DNA from: Microcebus murinus
Lineage: Eukaryota > Chordata > Mammalia > Primates > Cheirogaleidae
Length of the DNA stretch: 64,000 bases
Assembly (NCBI RefSeq): GCF_040939455.1
Contig: NC_134122.1
Location: forward strand, 29,977,501 to 30,041,500
Direction: 5' to 3'
Shown here piece by piece: positions 12,126 to 24,900 of the stretch (position 1 is the first letter of the stretch; every line of letters starts with the position of its first letter). The notes beneath the pieces are model-generated. The model did no database searches, had not been told where the DNA came from, and saw only the letters and a list, made by a program, of their open reading frames with translations. The position numbers and the translations under genes were made by a program.

Positions 12126-13211
12126 TGAGCCTCAGCCCCCAGTCTACCCCAACCATCATGGACTCTGAACACCACCACCACCCCACTCCCAATGTTCTGA
12201 TAAGTCCTGCCTCCAAGTCTCTGCTCAAAAGGCCTGCAGTGCCCTCCTCGCCCTCTTTGCAGGCATGAAGCCCAATGCAGGCCCCACCTCTTGAAGGAAA
12301 CCTTCCTAACTCCCTGCTCCCCTCCCCCCAGTACCAAGGCAGGAGGCTCCCAGGAGACCACTAGTTTGGAAACCTGTCCAGGTGCTAAGTGGCTCCGTCA
12401 GGAGGCCCTGCTTCCTCCCTGGGGCTGTCCTGTGGTTATCGACTGCAGGTCGATGGCCAAGGCTGCCCCAAGGAGAGAGGGAATTCCCACAGTGCCCTAT
12501 GGCCCAGAGGCCCTGAAAATGATCTCATAGAAGTAGGGCAGCTATTTTTACCTGGCATTTAATTACAGGGTTTCGATCCCAGAGGAGAGACGAGATGGTG
12601 CTCCCGGCAGCTGCCAGGGAGGGGCATGCCGGGAACTGAGGATCCTGGGAGGGCAGGTGAGGGCATGACCCTCCATCGCAGTTCCTCGAAAGGGCAGTCC
12701 CTTATCCCTAACACTAGGCTGGCCCCCTCAGACAGGGACTCCCCAGGGCAGGGCCACATCACCCCACTTATTTGCCTTGGTAATGTTCACTATGGCCTGG
12801 ACAGAGGGGTGAATGTGCACTGTGGGCTGGGCCTGTGCCCCTAGGGCTGATGGCCACATTGGTGAACAAGCAAGCAAGGCCCCCAGGCAATTGACTGGAC
12901 CCACACCCCATAGTTTAGTGCTCCAGGGTGGTGAAGGATAGAAAGGCCTGGAACAAGGAGGAGGAAGCTGGGGTGAGTAGACAGCTGGGGTTCCTGGATC
13001 ACGGCCTCTTCAAGGTTGGACTTGGACAGGAACTCTGAAGGGAACAGGATTCCGGAATTCGAGAATGCCAGTAGAAGCGTGCAGGCCACTATGGTGGAAA
13101 GAAGTAAGAAGTCTTGAGGTGGCAGGGCCTTCAAACAAAGCTGGCACAAAAAAATTGGCCATGCTTGTTGTAGACACCAGGTCCCTAAAGGCAAGAAAAA
13201 ACATGGCCACA

Positions 13212-13866
13212 CAGTAACCCCTCCTTATCTGAGGCTTTGCTTTCTGAGGTTTCAGTTACCTGTGGAAAACTGAGGCCTCAAAATATTAAATAGAAAATTC
13301 CAGAAGTAAACATTCATAAGTTTTAAATTGCACACCGTTCTGAGTAGTGAGATGAAATCTTACACCATCCCACTCCTTCGTGCCTGGGATATGAATCATC
13401 CCTTTGTCCAGTGTATCCACGCTGTGTGTGCCACCTGCCCATTAGTCACTTAGGAGCTGTCTCGGTTATTAGATCAAAAATTCATAGTGGGACGGGTGTG
13501 GTGGCTCGTGCTGTGCCTGTAATCCTAGCACTTTGGGAGGGCAAGGCAGGAGGATCGCTTGAGGCCAGGAGTTCAAGACCAGCCTGGGCAACATAACAAG
13601 TTGTAGTTTCTACAATACATAGCAAAACAAAGAAATTAACCGGCATGGTGTCACATGCTTGTAGTCCTAACTACTTTTAGAAAGGCTGAAGCAGGACTGC
13701 TTGAATCCAGGAGTTCAAGGCTGCAGTGAGCCACGATTGTGCCTGCACTCCACCCTGGGCAGCAGAGCAAGACCCTGTGTCAAAAAACCCCACATTCTAG
13801 TGTATGTAGGGTTCCATACCATCTACAGTTTCAAGTATCCCCCTTGGATAAGGGGGGACTACTATA
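13212..13866 (+). mobile_element. Tigger-type DNA transposon, non-autonomous or decayed, split by an Alu
   Basis: The left end (CAGTAACCCCTCCTTATCTG, 13212) and right end (GGATAAGGGGGGACTACTAT, about 13846-13865) are inverted complements of each other, as in TcMar-Tigger elements. The left part contains the family's characteristic 'aaatattaaatagaaaattc' and 'gaatcatccctttgtccag' segments. An Alu occupies 13489-13792. No transposase frame remains. The subfamily is uncertain. Confidence 0.8.
13489..13792 (+). mobile_element. Alu SINE, old dimeric
   Basis: The full dimer is diverged: 'ggtgtggtggctc', 'cctgtaatcctagcactttg', a middle linker, 'gtagtcctaactactttt', and the right-arm end 'cactccaccctgggcagcag' with a short A-tail. 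It sits inside the Tigger element, so it is younger than that element. Confidence 0.9.
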
Positions 13867-14009
13867 TTTGATCCACACTGGGAGGTGACCCCTGAGTCCC
13901 ACAGTGATGCAGACCTGGGTAAGAATCCTGAACCTGTCCTGTCACTAACAAGCTGAGTGTCCTCAGGCCTGGTATGGGGGCTTAGGCAATGACAGTTGTG
14001 ACATGCCTG

Positions 14010-14740
14010 GTGTACTGAACACATTCACTTGTTCATTCATGCAGTCAGTGTTTCCTGAGTGTCTGCCATATGTCCAGCACTGGAGACACAGCCGTTTATA
14101 GGACTATCAAAAGCCCTGCCTTGTGAAAGTGGCATTCTCAGGGGAAGGTGGGGGCAGAGGAGGACACTCGACCAAGCAAAACTATTAATAAATATACGAT
14201 ATGTCAGATGGCAATAAGCACAATGGAGAAACAAGCAGGCAGAGGGCACGGAGAGTGCCAGAAGGAGCAGGGGCATCCACTATTCTCAAAAGAGTGGTCA
14301 GGGAAGGCTAGTGGATAAGACACTTGAACAGAAACCTGAAGGAGGGGAAGAAGCATGGGAGAAAGAACATTCCGGGCATGTGCAAAGGCCCTGAGGTGGT
14401 AGCTAGCATGTGCCTGGAATGGCAAGGAGGCAGTGCAGCCAGGAGAGAGTGGTAGGAGATTCGCCTGGAGAGGCAAATGGAGGCAGATTATGTCAGGCCT
14501 TGGGGGCCATGGGTAGGGCTTTGGCTTTTACTCTGAGCATAATGGATTTTGAGCAGAGGAGGGGCTTGACCTGTCTTGTGTTTTAGAAATAATGACTGAA
14601 CTCCTGGGTGGAGAACAGACTTTAGGGGGATGAGGTCAAGATCCGGGGGGCCAGTAAAGAAATAGGTGAAGTACTGCAGGCAAGAGAAGGGTTATGGGGA
14701 GGCCAGGACAGCAGCCTGGATGGGGAAGGAGGAGGAGGAA
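14010..14740 (+). repeat. L2 LINE remnant
   Basis: A long LINE-2 3' stretch begins 'cattcatgcagtcagtgttt', continues through 'atgtgcaaaggccctgaggt', and ends 'gtagggctttggcttttactctgag'-type sequence. Its length and order agree with a diverged L2 in sense orientation. Confidence 0.75.
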
Positions 14741-15181
14741 CTGGGCTCTTGGCATATTTCAGAGGTAGATGCAACAGGATTGCATGTGACTTTTTCCTGT
14801 CCACTCAGCTTTGGGGACTCCCAGAAGAGGTTATTGAGGGAAGTGAGTTCACTGGAGGCTCATGGGGACCCGACTTGAAGGCATCTGTCATCCCAGCCTC
14901 CTCTGCCAGCCCCAGAAATGACCCTGAAGTTCCCTGAGACTGCTGTAGGGGGAGCGAGTGAGTGCAGGGGCTCTGCACCTGCAAACACTACCTCCGGCCT
15001 CCCCAGGTGTATCTTGTCTCTCCACGCATCCACGTGGCTTGGAGGCTGCGTGCTGTTGCCCTCAACACATGCGCGCACGCAGCCCCAGGGCGTCCTTGCG
15101 GGCAGGGGAGCCAGAAGGAGAGGACAGGTGGGCGCGCTGGTCAGAGACCTGAAAGTCACTGGGCGCTTTTCTCGCCCGCAG

Positions 15182-15921
15182 CCGCAGGTGGCTGCGATGG
15201 GACGGGAGCCATGAATGGTGCCGCCCCCGGCCCCGCCGCAGCTGCCCCGGTGCCGGTGCCGGTCCCGGACTGGCGGCAGTTCTGCGAGCTGCACGCGCAG
15301 GCGGCCGCCGTGGACTTCGCGCACAAGTTCTGCCGCTTCCTGCGGGACAACCCGGCCTACGACACGCCCGACGCCGGGGCCTCCTTCTCCCGCCACTTTG
15401 CCACCAACTTCCTGGACGTGTTCGGCGAGGAGGTGCGCCGCGTGCTGGTGGCCGGGCGCGCCGACGCCATGGAGCCCGAGCCGGCGGAGACGCCGGCCCT
15501 CAAGGCGGCGGCCTACGGCCACTCGCGGAGCTCGGAGGACGTGTCGACGCACGCAGCGACCAAGGCCCGCGTCCGCAAGGGCTTCTCTCTGCGCAACATG
15601 AGCCTGTGCGTGGTGGACGGCGTGCGCGACATGTGGCACCGGCGCGCCTCGCCCGAGCCCGACGCTGGCGCTGCCCCGCGGGCCGCCGAGCCCCCAGCCG
15701 AGCCGCGTGACAAGTGGACGCGGCGCTTGCGACTGTCGCGGACGCTGGCGGCCAAGGTGGAGCTCGTAGACATCCAGCGCGAGGGCGCGCTGCGTTTCAT
15801 GGTGGCCGACGACGCAGCCGCGGGCCCGGGGGGCGCCGCCCAGTGGCAGAAGTGCCGCCTGCTCCTGCGTAGGGCCGTCGCCGGGGAACGCTTCCGTCTC
15901 GAGTTCTTCGTGCCACCCAAG
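15182..15921 (+). CDS. SH2B2: SH2B2 exon 2: translation start, dimerisation domain, first part of PH domain (CDS from 15211)
   Basis: The acceptor is ctcgcccgcag at 15181 (a second in-frame AG lies 6 bases on). The ATG at 15211 follows 29 UTR bases in a fair context (gggagccATGa). It encodes residues 1-237 and ends PPK|GTGAGT in phase 0. The exon is extremely GC-rich, unlike the flanking introns. The linker after VRRVLVAG is shorter than I recall in human (RADAMEPE here), which accounts for most of the length difference. Confidence 0.95.
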
Positions 15922-18900
15922 GTGAGTACCCCACCCCCAGGGGGACCGAGGAGACGCGTGGGCAGCAGCTGAGAGCACCAGGGACCCCATGGCCCCGTCC
16001 AGTTGACAGAATGCAGTATTTGGTGCAGGAGCCTGGGACGTGGGCCCAGTGCTGCCTCTTGGACAAGTCGCCCCTTCAGGCCTGATTCTTCCTCTGTGAG
16101 TGGAAGAAAGGCCCTCTGGCTACACGGAGGGGTCCTGGGGCACTGTTGCCAGTGGTGTTGAAAAGCCGGGCGCCTGCCTGCCTTTGCTCCTCACTTGCAG
16201 CCCCAGGACAGCTAGCACCTCCCAGAGTTTGAGGCCTGCAGGGACCAGGGCAGGGAATGACGGCACACCCAGAGAGGACTCCTGGGGATGTCCGTGTCCG
16301 TGACTCCGAGGGGATCTGCACATCCCCAGCTCCGCTGTCAGGCTCCAGCCCAGCCCCTACGTGGGAGGGACACCCTGTTCTGGCCAGGGGAAAGGTTGCC
16401 TTCTTTCTGGCTGTCACCAGAGTTGCTGCTCACCTGGGTGCACCAGCCCCTCCCCCTCTTGAGGGCAGCCCCAGAGGGTCTGTCTGGGTTGGCACAGCTG
16501 CCCCGTTTGGAAGGTGGGAATGACTGTTAACAATTGGGCCTGCTTTCTGAGAGCCCACCTGTATCCAGCCCTCACCCTCCCGCTACCCTGGCAAGGTGAG
16601 CACATGGTCCCCAGGTCACAGAGTACAAACGGGGGATATGGCCTGTCCAAAGTCACACAGCTAGTGGGTGGCAGAGCTGGGCTAATTACACCCACCACCC
16701 TGGGGTCCTGCGAATGGAAGGAGCATGGAGGTGGGGGCTCCTTGGGCACTGGGGGTTGTGCTAGTGCAGCCACTGGCAGCACCCCTGGGACCACCCAGGC
16801 ACCTGCCCTCTTCAGAGCCCACTCTGTCCCCAGGTGACCTCTTAGTCACTCTTAAGCCCTTGGCTCGCTCTCATCTCTGTCTGTGGATGACTCTGGGTGC
16901 CCTTCCCTGCCTCCTTTCCTGCAGGTGCAGGAGTGTGGGCTCCCCAAGGTGGGGTGCCCATGAGCCACCTGGGCCCTGGAGAGGGGACTTCCCAGGAACA
17001 CATTTACTCTCTGAAGAGCTTTCTCCCCAATTGCCAGGACCCCTAGACTCTCCAAGGTATTTTTGCCTGCCCAGGGCCCCCGTTTAGGTCCCTGCAGGAG
17101 ATCACAGACCAGCAAGCCCAACCCCGCTCCTTGTCAGGGAGACCGAGGCCCAGCAGGGGGTGGGGCTTGCTTGGGGTCACCCAAAGGGCAGGGGCAGAGG
17201 CAGAGGCAGAGGCCCAGGCCCAGGGCTTCACTGCCACAGCCCGAGTGGCAGTCACAGCTGCCTGTCTGTAAATAGCCACCCTGCTGCCCGAGGGGGAGGG
17301 GAGGCAGCAGCTGGTGCCCTCTCCCTTCCTCCCTACAGAGCCTGTCACCATCACCACTGGCAGAGGGCAGGGTTCTTGAGGGGTCACTGGGCCCTTCTCC
17401 TTTTGTTCATGCAAATTGGGGGTATTTTGGGGTATTCAGGAGATCTCCCGGTGGGAGGGTGGATCATTCCACGGTAAGAGCTGCAATTGTTTCCCAAATG
17501 TATCTGGTCCTGGGAAGCCCATCTCGGGTGAGCCCCACAGGGCAGCCTTGCTGGCATCCCCTGCTGTTACCCACCCACAGTCCAGATCTCCTCTCACCCT
17601 GGGAGGCCCAGCTACACCTTTGGAGCAGCCAGGAGCTTGGGATCTACTGGCTCAGGGGCCATTTTCCAGACCCTTAGACTTCCTTATCACACAGTCCCTG
17701 ATGTCGCAGCCATGAGTCAGGTCCCTGGGTCCCTGCCCCCTCACCTCTTTAGGAAGAGTCTCTGAACCCCAGCTCCCCTCATATCCCTATGCCATACCAA
17801 CCCTGGGGGACCCCAGGAGTGAAGACGCTGGCCCCTACCTTTGAGGAGCCACCAGGAGACCAGTATTTGCAGGACCACTTAATGGGGGGGGGCACTGGGT
17901 GTTCTGGGGCTCCAAGCAGGCAAAGCTTGGGCTGCCTAAGTGCTCTCCAGGTGGCAGGGGCCCCAGGGCAGGTCCCTCTGGAGGCGCAAGCTGAGTGAGC
18001 AAAGCCTAGAGTTGTGAAATTTGCTGAGCACTCAGGGAAGGGGGTACAGTGAGTGACTTGTAGCCGGAGCAGCAGGGAGGCAGCTGGACCAGCACAGACA
18101 GGCCTCGGACACCAGGCTGAGGAGCCACAGCACCCCCAGTGCAGGCCTTCCCTGCAGACCTCTGTCTGCCCTGCCCCCAAGCTCCCTGGCTGGTGTGGTG
18201 GCCTCACAAGGGGTCAGACCCCTCAGTCACTGCTCTGAGCTCAGCCGTGCACCCGCTGGCCAGTGCTGCCAGGAATTCCCTTCCTCCTGCCCACCAAATG
18301 TGTGGCCATTTCCCTTTCCTCCTAAGAAAGTCCCTGTCCCAGAGCCCGAGCCCTGCCGGGAATCCGAGTCTCAGGCTAGCCCCAGGGGCCTCCAGGCCAT
18401 GGCCAGGAGCTTTGGGGCAGAACAAGTAGGGCCAGGCACAGAGTGGCTGTGGAGCCCTGCCAGCTCGCCTTAGCCTAACCCCACAGCCTTGTCCCTTTTA
18501 CCCGCACCTGGGAACAATAAGCCCTGTTCTGAGACAGGGGCTCAGAGCCCTGCTCTGGAAAGTCTAGTCTGAAGTAAGAGACCAGCATTTTTTTTTTTTT
18601 TTAATGAACTAGAATAGAATAGAAAATATCACACTCCATCACACACAGGAAGGGTAAATATTGTCTGGTGAGACATTTGTTTCAAAGGTTATTTTTACCT
18701 ATACATGTGTGTCCTGGGCCACAATGTCAAATATATTTCTTACTACGGGTCAAGGACAAAAGTGTGAAAACCACAGATCCGGTTGGCGTACTGGGCAGAG
18801 GGCAGCCCAGGCTGGGGGGAGGAGGGCGTCACCCCTTGGGCTTGGAAGGAGATTCATGTCAATCCCAGTTCTGTCCCTGACTTGCTGTGTGACTGTAGGA

Positions 18901-21900
18901 GGAGATCCCTCTGTTTTCCAGGAACTCCTCAGTCAACTTCAGTCTGTGAAATGGGATTGGAAACCTCTGTGCCAGGGCGGCCACAGCAGTCAAGCTGAGG
19001 GCCGCTCTGACCCCTGGGAGTGAGAAGGGGATTAGCAGGGGTGTCGGAAGGCTGTGGGGCCACTGTCTCACTGTCCTTCCAGGCTTCCAGGCCCAAGGTC
19101 AGCATCCCCCTCTCAGCCATCATCGAGGTCCGTACCACCATGCCCCTGGAGATGCCAGAGAAAGACAACACATTCGTGCTCAAGGTGAGGCCCCACCCAG
19201 CCCTGAGGAGCCTCTGGCTACCCCAGGCCACCTCCCTCGTAGGTGGTACAACTTGAGGTCACCACAGGGGCAGTGAGGGTAAGGGGGCTAATGTCAGGCC
19301 CCAGAGCCTGGCCAGGAGCAGGCCAAGGAGAGGGTGCCCTGATGATGTCCTGGGCCCCTAGACAGATGTCTAGCACGCAGCTAGGTCTGGGCTCCAGACC
19401 CCGGTGCCCTGGCTGTTGCCCAACATCTGGACCCCTTGTTCCCTCCTCCTGGGCCTGGGTGAAGCTCATCGGAGTTTCACTTCCACCCTCCCCTTCTGGA
19501 GCCAGCACACGCCCATCCCACTGGTGGCCAGCCTGCAGCAGTTATGCAAATGTTCCCGTCATTGCAGGGCACTGGAGTGTGGGAACCAGCCCAGTCCCAT
19601 GGAGGGCACAAAGGCACGGAGGGTGGGCAGGGAGGCACCCTGGTGGGTCTGGGGGCAGCCTGTCCTTTTCCCAGGCCCCACTCACTGGGGTGGCCTGCTG
19701 GGCTTACTGAGGACAGGGCTCCAGGCTGCTAGGGCTGTGGTGCTCGTGCTTCCTCAAAGGATCAGAGAGAGTGTGTGTGGCAGTCCCCACTCGAAGCTGT
19801 GTGAGGCCCCCACCCTCTTTTCCAGGCTCCCAGCTGGGTTTGCGTTTTTATCCTATTTGTTTAGTCACGAGCTCACTTATTCATTTAGCAAACATTTGCC
19901 AGCTCCATACCCTGAGTCAGCCCAGACTGGGGGCTGAGGACACAGTCCCCAGCCACCTGGCCTTCACCTCCTGGGTGGCCACTGAGCTGTGCATTATGCT
20001 TGGGAGCCTTGAGGCAGAGGGGCCCAGCTGCCAACCCCACCCTCAGTTTTCCCATCCATTCAGAGTGGTTAAGGGTGTTCTCCAGGGCCTGAGGACCTGA
20101 GGTCAGTGGGCTGGACGTCACCCCTGGGGGGGTCCAGGAGGGAGGGGCTGCTGAGGATGTGAGCTGAGCTGCAGGCTATGCCCCTGGCCTGAGTTTGGAA
20201 TGATGCCTAACGATGACCCACCTGTCTTCCCATTGCTCATGCCTGCAAGCCCTGGTGGGAGAGGGCTAGGATGAGCCATTCTGGCTATTTGCTCTGGGGG
20301 CTGGAGCCCCCCTGCCTAGCGTGGAGGGGGAGGTTGGAGGGCCAACTGTGATCTGAACACCCTGCCACCCTCCTCCCCAGGTGGAGAACGGGGCCGAGTA
20401 CATCCTGGAGACCATTGACTCACTGCAGAAGCACTCGTGGGTAGCTGACATCCAGGGCTGCGTGGACCCTGGGTGAGTACCCAGGTGGCCTTAGGATGGG
20501 TGGACAGGCTGGCTGTACCCTTGGTCCAGCCTCACTAGCAGGGCAGGTGCTGACCTTGAGAAACGGGCTTTTCTCATTGCAGTCCAAGCCAGGTTGGTGC
20601 CAGCCAGGGTCACCTACACCCTTATCCCCAGCAGGCTCTCTAAGGTCTGCTCTCCAGGCCCAGGGCCAGGGCACCTGGAAAGAAGTTGACCCAAGTGTTG
20701 TCCTCACCCCAGGGGAACCTCAGACCACTAGGAGATGGGCATGAATCCAAGGGGCTGGGGACAGGCCCCTAACCCAAGGCTGGGCTCAGGGAAGGCCTGC
20801 TGGTAGCAGTGCTCACCTAACCCGAGACTTAAATATAAAGAGTGGAGCTGAGCCAGGCAGAGGGGGTGGGGAGGGCAGAGAGAACAGCTTAGCAAATGGT
20901 GTGGAAGTGTACAAGGGCCTGGACTTGCAGGGAACATGAAGGCCTTCGGGGTGGCTGGTAAGGAGGGATTTTAATGAGAGCCCAGGAAGCTGGTAGGTCG
21001 GGCCATGGGAGCCATGGCTGGTAATAAGCAGAGGGCAGTTACGGTCAGCAGTGTACAGGAAGAGCAGCAGGGAGGCTGGCGCCATGGTCCAGGAGCGATC
21101 CCAGGCTGGGAGTTGCAGGAACAGGATGGCCAGCAGGCTGAGCATTTGGCAGCAGCTCTTCTGGCTAATGGGGTGAGCCAAGCCCGGGGGGAGGGGCCAC
21201 TGCTTCCTAATTAACAGCTTCATTTAAGGAAGCACAATTAAGATCCCAAGCGCCTCCCAGGCCCTGATCCCCAAAGTGGCTGTAATCCCTCCTCTGCCAC
21301 CCTCCCAACCATCTGCTCTGCAAATGCTTTCCCCGGCCCCTGTGAAGGTGAACCTCACTTTGCAGAATTTTAGAGCTGGCAAGGTCCCAGACACCTTGTG
21401 TCACAGATGGGGAGACAAAGGCCCCAGGCAGGGAAGGAAGCTGCCCAGGCCTGGCCCCCGACCACACCTTCCCTCCATTTGAAGGTCTCCATGGGATCCC
21501 AGGAGGAGGCCAGCCCCTCGGGGTTAGTGAGCAGGGGTCATATGGCTTCCAGGGGAACTGTACCCACAGCAGCATGGAGCCAAAGAGACCCCAGGTGAGC
21601 AGAGGGCAGGATAGGGCTGATGCTGGTTGTGAGACCACCAGCCACCGCCTGGCTCCATAAGCTGCCTGTGGTCCAGGTCCAAGTCCCCATGTCAGAACAT
21701 GGTTGTGCCTTCTCACCTCCACAGTGACAGTGAGGAAGACGCCGAACTCTCCTGTGCCCGGGGAGGCTGTCTAGCCAGCCGTGTGGCCTCCTGCAGCTGT
21801 GAGCTGCTGACAGATGGTAGGTGGCGGCAGAGCTGGCCAGAGCAGTGGGGGACAGGGCTGGAGGTGGCGGACAGATACGGGAACGTGCTTCTTACCTGTC

Positions 21901-24900
21901 ACTTCCCCAGCAGCAGATGTGCCCCGGCCCCCAGAGACAACAGCAGCCATGGGTGCCGTGGTGACAGCCCCGCACAGCCGAGCTCGAGATACGGTCGGAG
22001 AGTCCCTGATCCACATCCCGCTAGAGACCTTCCTACAGACCCTGGAATCCCCGGGTGGCAGCGGCAGTGACAGCAATAACACAGGTGCCGGTGGGGGCAG
22101 CCTGTTCCCCCTGTCCTCTCCTGGCCTCCCTACAAAGTCCTTGCTGAGCCTTAGAAGCTGTGACGTCGCATCCAACCAACCAGGTCCTTCACTGGACTCC
22201 ACAGTTCTGGATTTCGTAGGCCAGCTGGGAACCCGGCCCTTCCCACTGGACCTGGTTTCAGTAGAAAATGCTCCCAGAAGGGGGTGAAGCCAGGGTCAGG
22301 ACCAGGTGACTGGAGTTATAGCTGACTTACAGAGTGACCCCAGGATAGTCCATCCCCTGTCTGTGCCTCACTTTACCTCATATGCTTAACTAGTGGGTTG
22401 GGTCAGCACCCTGCCTAGTTATGCAAGTATTCAAACAGCGTTTGCCACATAAAATACCAACAAGATGTTGCTTCTCTTCTCTCGTTTGCTTATTTGTCCC
22501 TCTCACATTGTCATCCTCCCAGGGGAGGAGGGAACAGAGCCAGATCCTGAGGTCGAGGCCGAGCCGGAGCTCTCCGACTACCCCTGGTTCCACGGGACGC
22601 TGTCACGGGTCAAGGCAGCGCAGCTGGTGCTGGCGGGCGGGCCCCGGAGCCATGGCCTCTTCGTGATCCGCCAAAGCGAGACTCGGCCTGGGGAGTACGT
22701 GCTGACCTTCAACTTCCAGGGCAAGGCCAAGGCAAGGATGCATGGGGGGCCACGGGGTTGGAGCAGCTAGCCCTGGGGACAGGGGCTGAGGTGGCCCTGG
22801 CCTGAGGCTGTGCCCGGGCAGGTTGTACATGCACAGGTTTGACACAACTTCCCCCTAGGCCTGGCCCACCCAGGCCATACTCCTTGAATGACCTGCGTCC
22901 CTCCCCCACCTCTGAGGGGCTGCAGGAAGCCACCTGCTGGCAGTTAAGCCCACAGGAGACTGTGCCCTTCTACTGACCTGACTTTGCAAGTCCCTTTGGC
23001 CCTTAGGCCTCAGGGGTCCCATAGCTCTGGGCCTTCTGAGGGTTTCCACCCAGAACCACGTCAGTGCCAGGCTGAGCTCAGCTGAGGCCCTCAGAGCCCT
23101 ACCAACCCCCAGGAACCCCTCTTCTTCCCTGCTAAGGCCAGGCCACCAAACCCTCTGTGCTCAGACAGGGACACGGATGGGAAGCACACACAGGTGGACA
23201 GGCCTGGGGGGTCAGTGATGGAGAGGGACACTAATCTGATGTGCAGGGGAGGACCTGTTGAAGACAGGAGGGAAGGTCCTGTCATCCAGACAGGACCCAG
23301 CCTGAGCAGAGGTATGACGGTTTGCCCAGACCGCCAACTCTCAAGGAAGGGAATTGCGTGCTGTAACGACCTAAAGTGCAAAGGAAAATATGACAGAAAA
23401 GTCAAACAATTACATGGGGACAGTGTGGCCAGAGAGGGCAGGAACCTCAGTGCCCCCCCCCATGCCATGTTTCCCATAAGGAAACAGACCCAGCCCAGGC
23501 TCCTTCCAGGATGCGCTTTCCCGTCAGCCTAGGCTTAGGGGGGGGGCACCCCAGGATTCCCGCTCCGGACCCGCAGCTGGTGGGCAGTGTCTGTGGGCTC
23601 CCCTAACCCCCAGCTGGTGCAGCACAGGCCCTCCAGTGGCTCTCTGGGCGTCTCTCCTTGGCAGCACTGCCCCACTGTGGAGCGGGTAGCACCTCCCCTG
23701 GGACACCTCCTTGGCAAGCAGCCACCCTTACCAGTTCTTCCAACAACCAGGCACTTAACGCCATCCCTGGTGGCTCACACTTTACTCCTTGGCCAGCACC
23801 GCCCCAGGCAGCCTCTCCGGAGGGCCTGGATCCGACTCGTGCCCAGCCAGCCCACCATAGTGTGCAGGGGGAGGCCCCCCTCCTTCCTGGGACAAGACCC
23901 AGCCTTGAACTTCACCTCTCAGCCTGGCCCCTATTCTCCCAGCATGGAGGTGACTGCCCAAGGCCCAATAAGTTAGTGGTAGGGTAGAGCAGGAACCTCA
24001 GCCGCCTCCTTACACACCTGGGAAGGAAGATCACTACCTTCCCAGAAGCAACTCTTTTCACTTTCAGACTGGGAGGTTTTCCAGAAGACTGGGATGTACT
24101 GGCCTTGTTTCCACACACCCCTGGGCCCAGATACATATGAGGCTGTGGTAGGACCCCACTAGGCTGCTCTTCTCAGGCTAAGTCCCCGTTCTGGGCCACA
24201 TGTGATGCCCACAGCACTGCTCTCAGTGTTCCTGGTGGCTTCTCGCCCTGCTGGGTGGCAGAACTCACGCTGGGACCACCGCCCCTGCCCCAGGGATCCT
24301 CTGTCCTTTATGTGGTAGGCAGCGAGGCCAGCTCCCCCTATGCTTTAGGCCATGTGCATATCCTCAAACCCCTCCCACTACCTTCCCTATTGCCACACAC
24401 ACCTGAGATAGTCAGCTTTCTTCTTGTGGGATGCCTGTTGAGCAAAACATGGCTGAGCCAGTGGCTTGCCACTAGAGACCACAGGCCTGTGGCCTCTTGC
24501 CCTACGGCAGGTGCCTCATGCGGGCCCTGGAGCCCTAGGGAGGCGCATGCTCCATAGCCGCACAGGTAAGGAGCACGTGCAGTCATTCCTCCCCCCCACC
24601 TGTCTCTGGGTGCTTCCCACCCCTCTGGGCTTTGGCTCTGCAGGGCCAGAGGGCAGACCCCCTGGTCTCCCCTGCTGGGGGAATCACACAATAGGAGTTC
24701 TCTTCCCAGCTCTGTGCTGATAAGAAAGTCACTCTCCCTCCCTGAGCCTTGGTTTCCCCATCTCGAATATGGGGACAGTAATTCCTACCTTCCGGGGTGT
24801 CGGGGGGCTAAAGACAGGTGCAAATAGGCCCATAGGCCCATAGTGTGAGTGTTCCCAGTGTCGGGGCAAATGTCTGCTCCCTTCTGTCATGGCTCTGTTC

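Larger units (their letters stand above)
4427..15181 (+). other. SH2B2: SH2B2 intron 1
   Basis: This 10.75-kb intron runs from the GTATGG donor to an acceptor at 15181 (ctcgcccgcag). The rest of the CpG island is at its 5' end. It then holds old MIR and L2 remnants, a (CAC)n tract, a small GC-rich island at about 9480-9600 and a Tigger element broken by an Alu. No coding exon is recognisable in it. Confidence 0.7.

Noticed and set aside
13600..13625. Possible tRNA or small RNA genes in A/B-box-bearing sequence
   Set aside because: All pol III box-like sequences noticed lie in Alu or MIR elements. No free tRNA cloverleaf was found.
14962..15210. In-frame upstream extension of SH2B2 with an earlier ATG (14962)
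   Set aside because: The splice acceptor at 15181, the family-typical MNGA start at 15211 and the lack of similarity upstream argue for chance openness. An alternative intronic start would be needed to use it.
14860..15990. 376-codon open frame on the minus strand
   Set aside because: It is the antisense shadow of the GC-rich SH2B2 exon 2, with His/Arg/Gly-rich nonsense composition.
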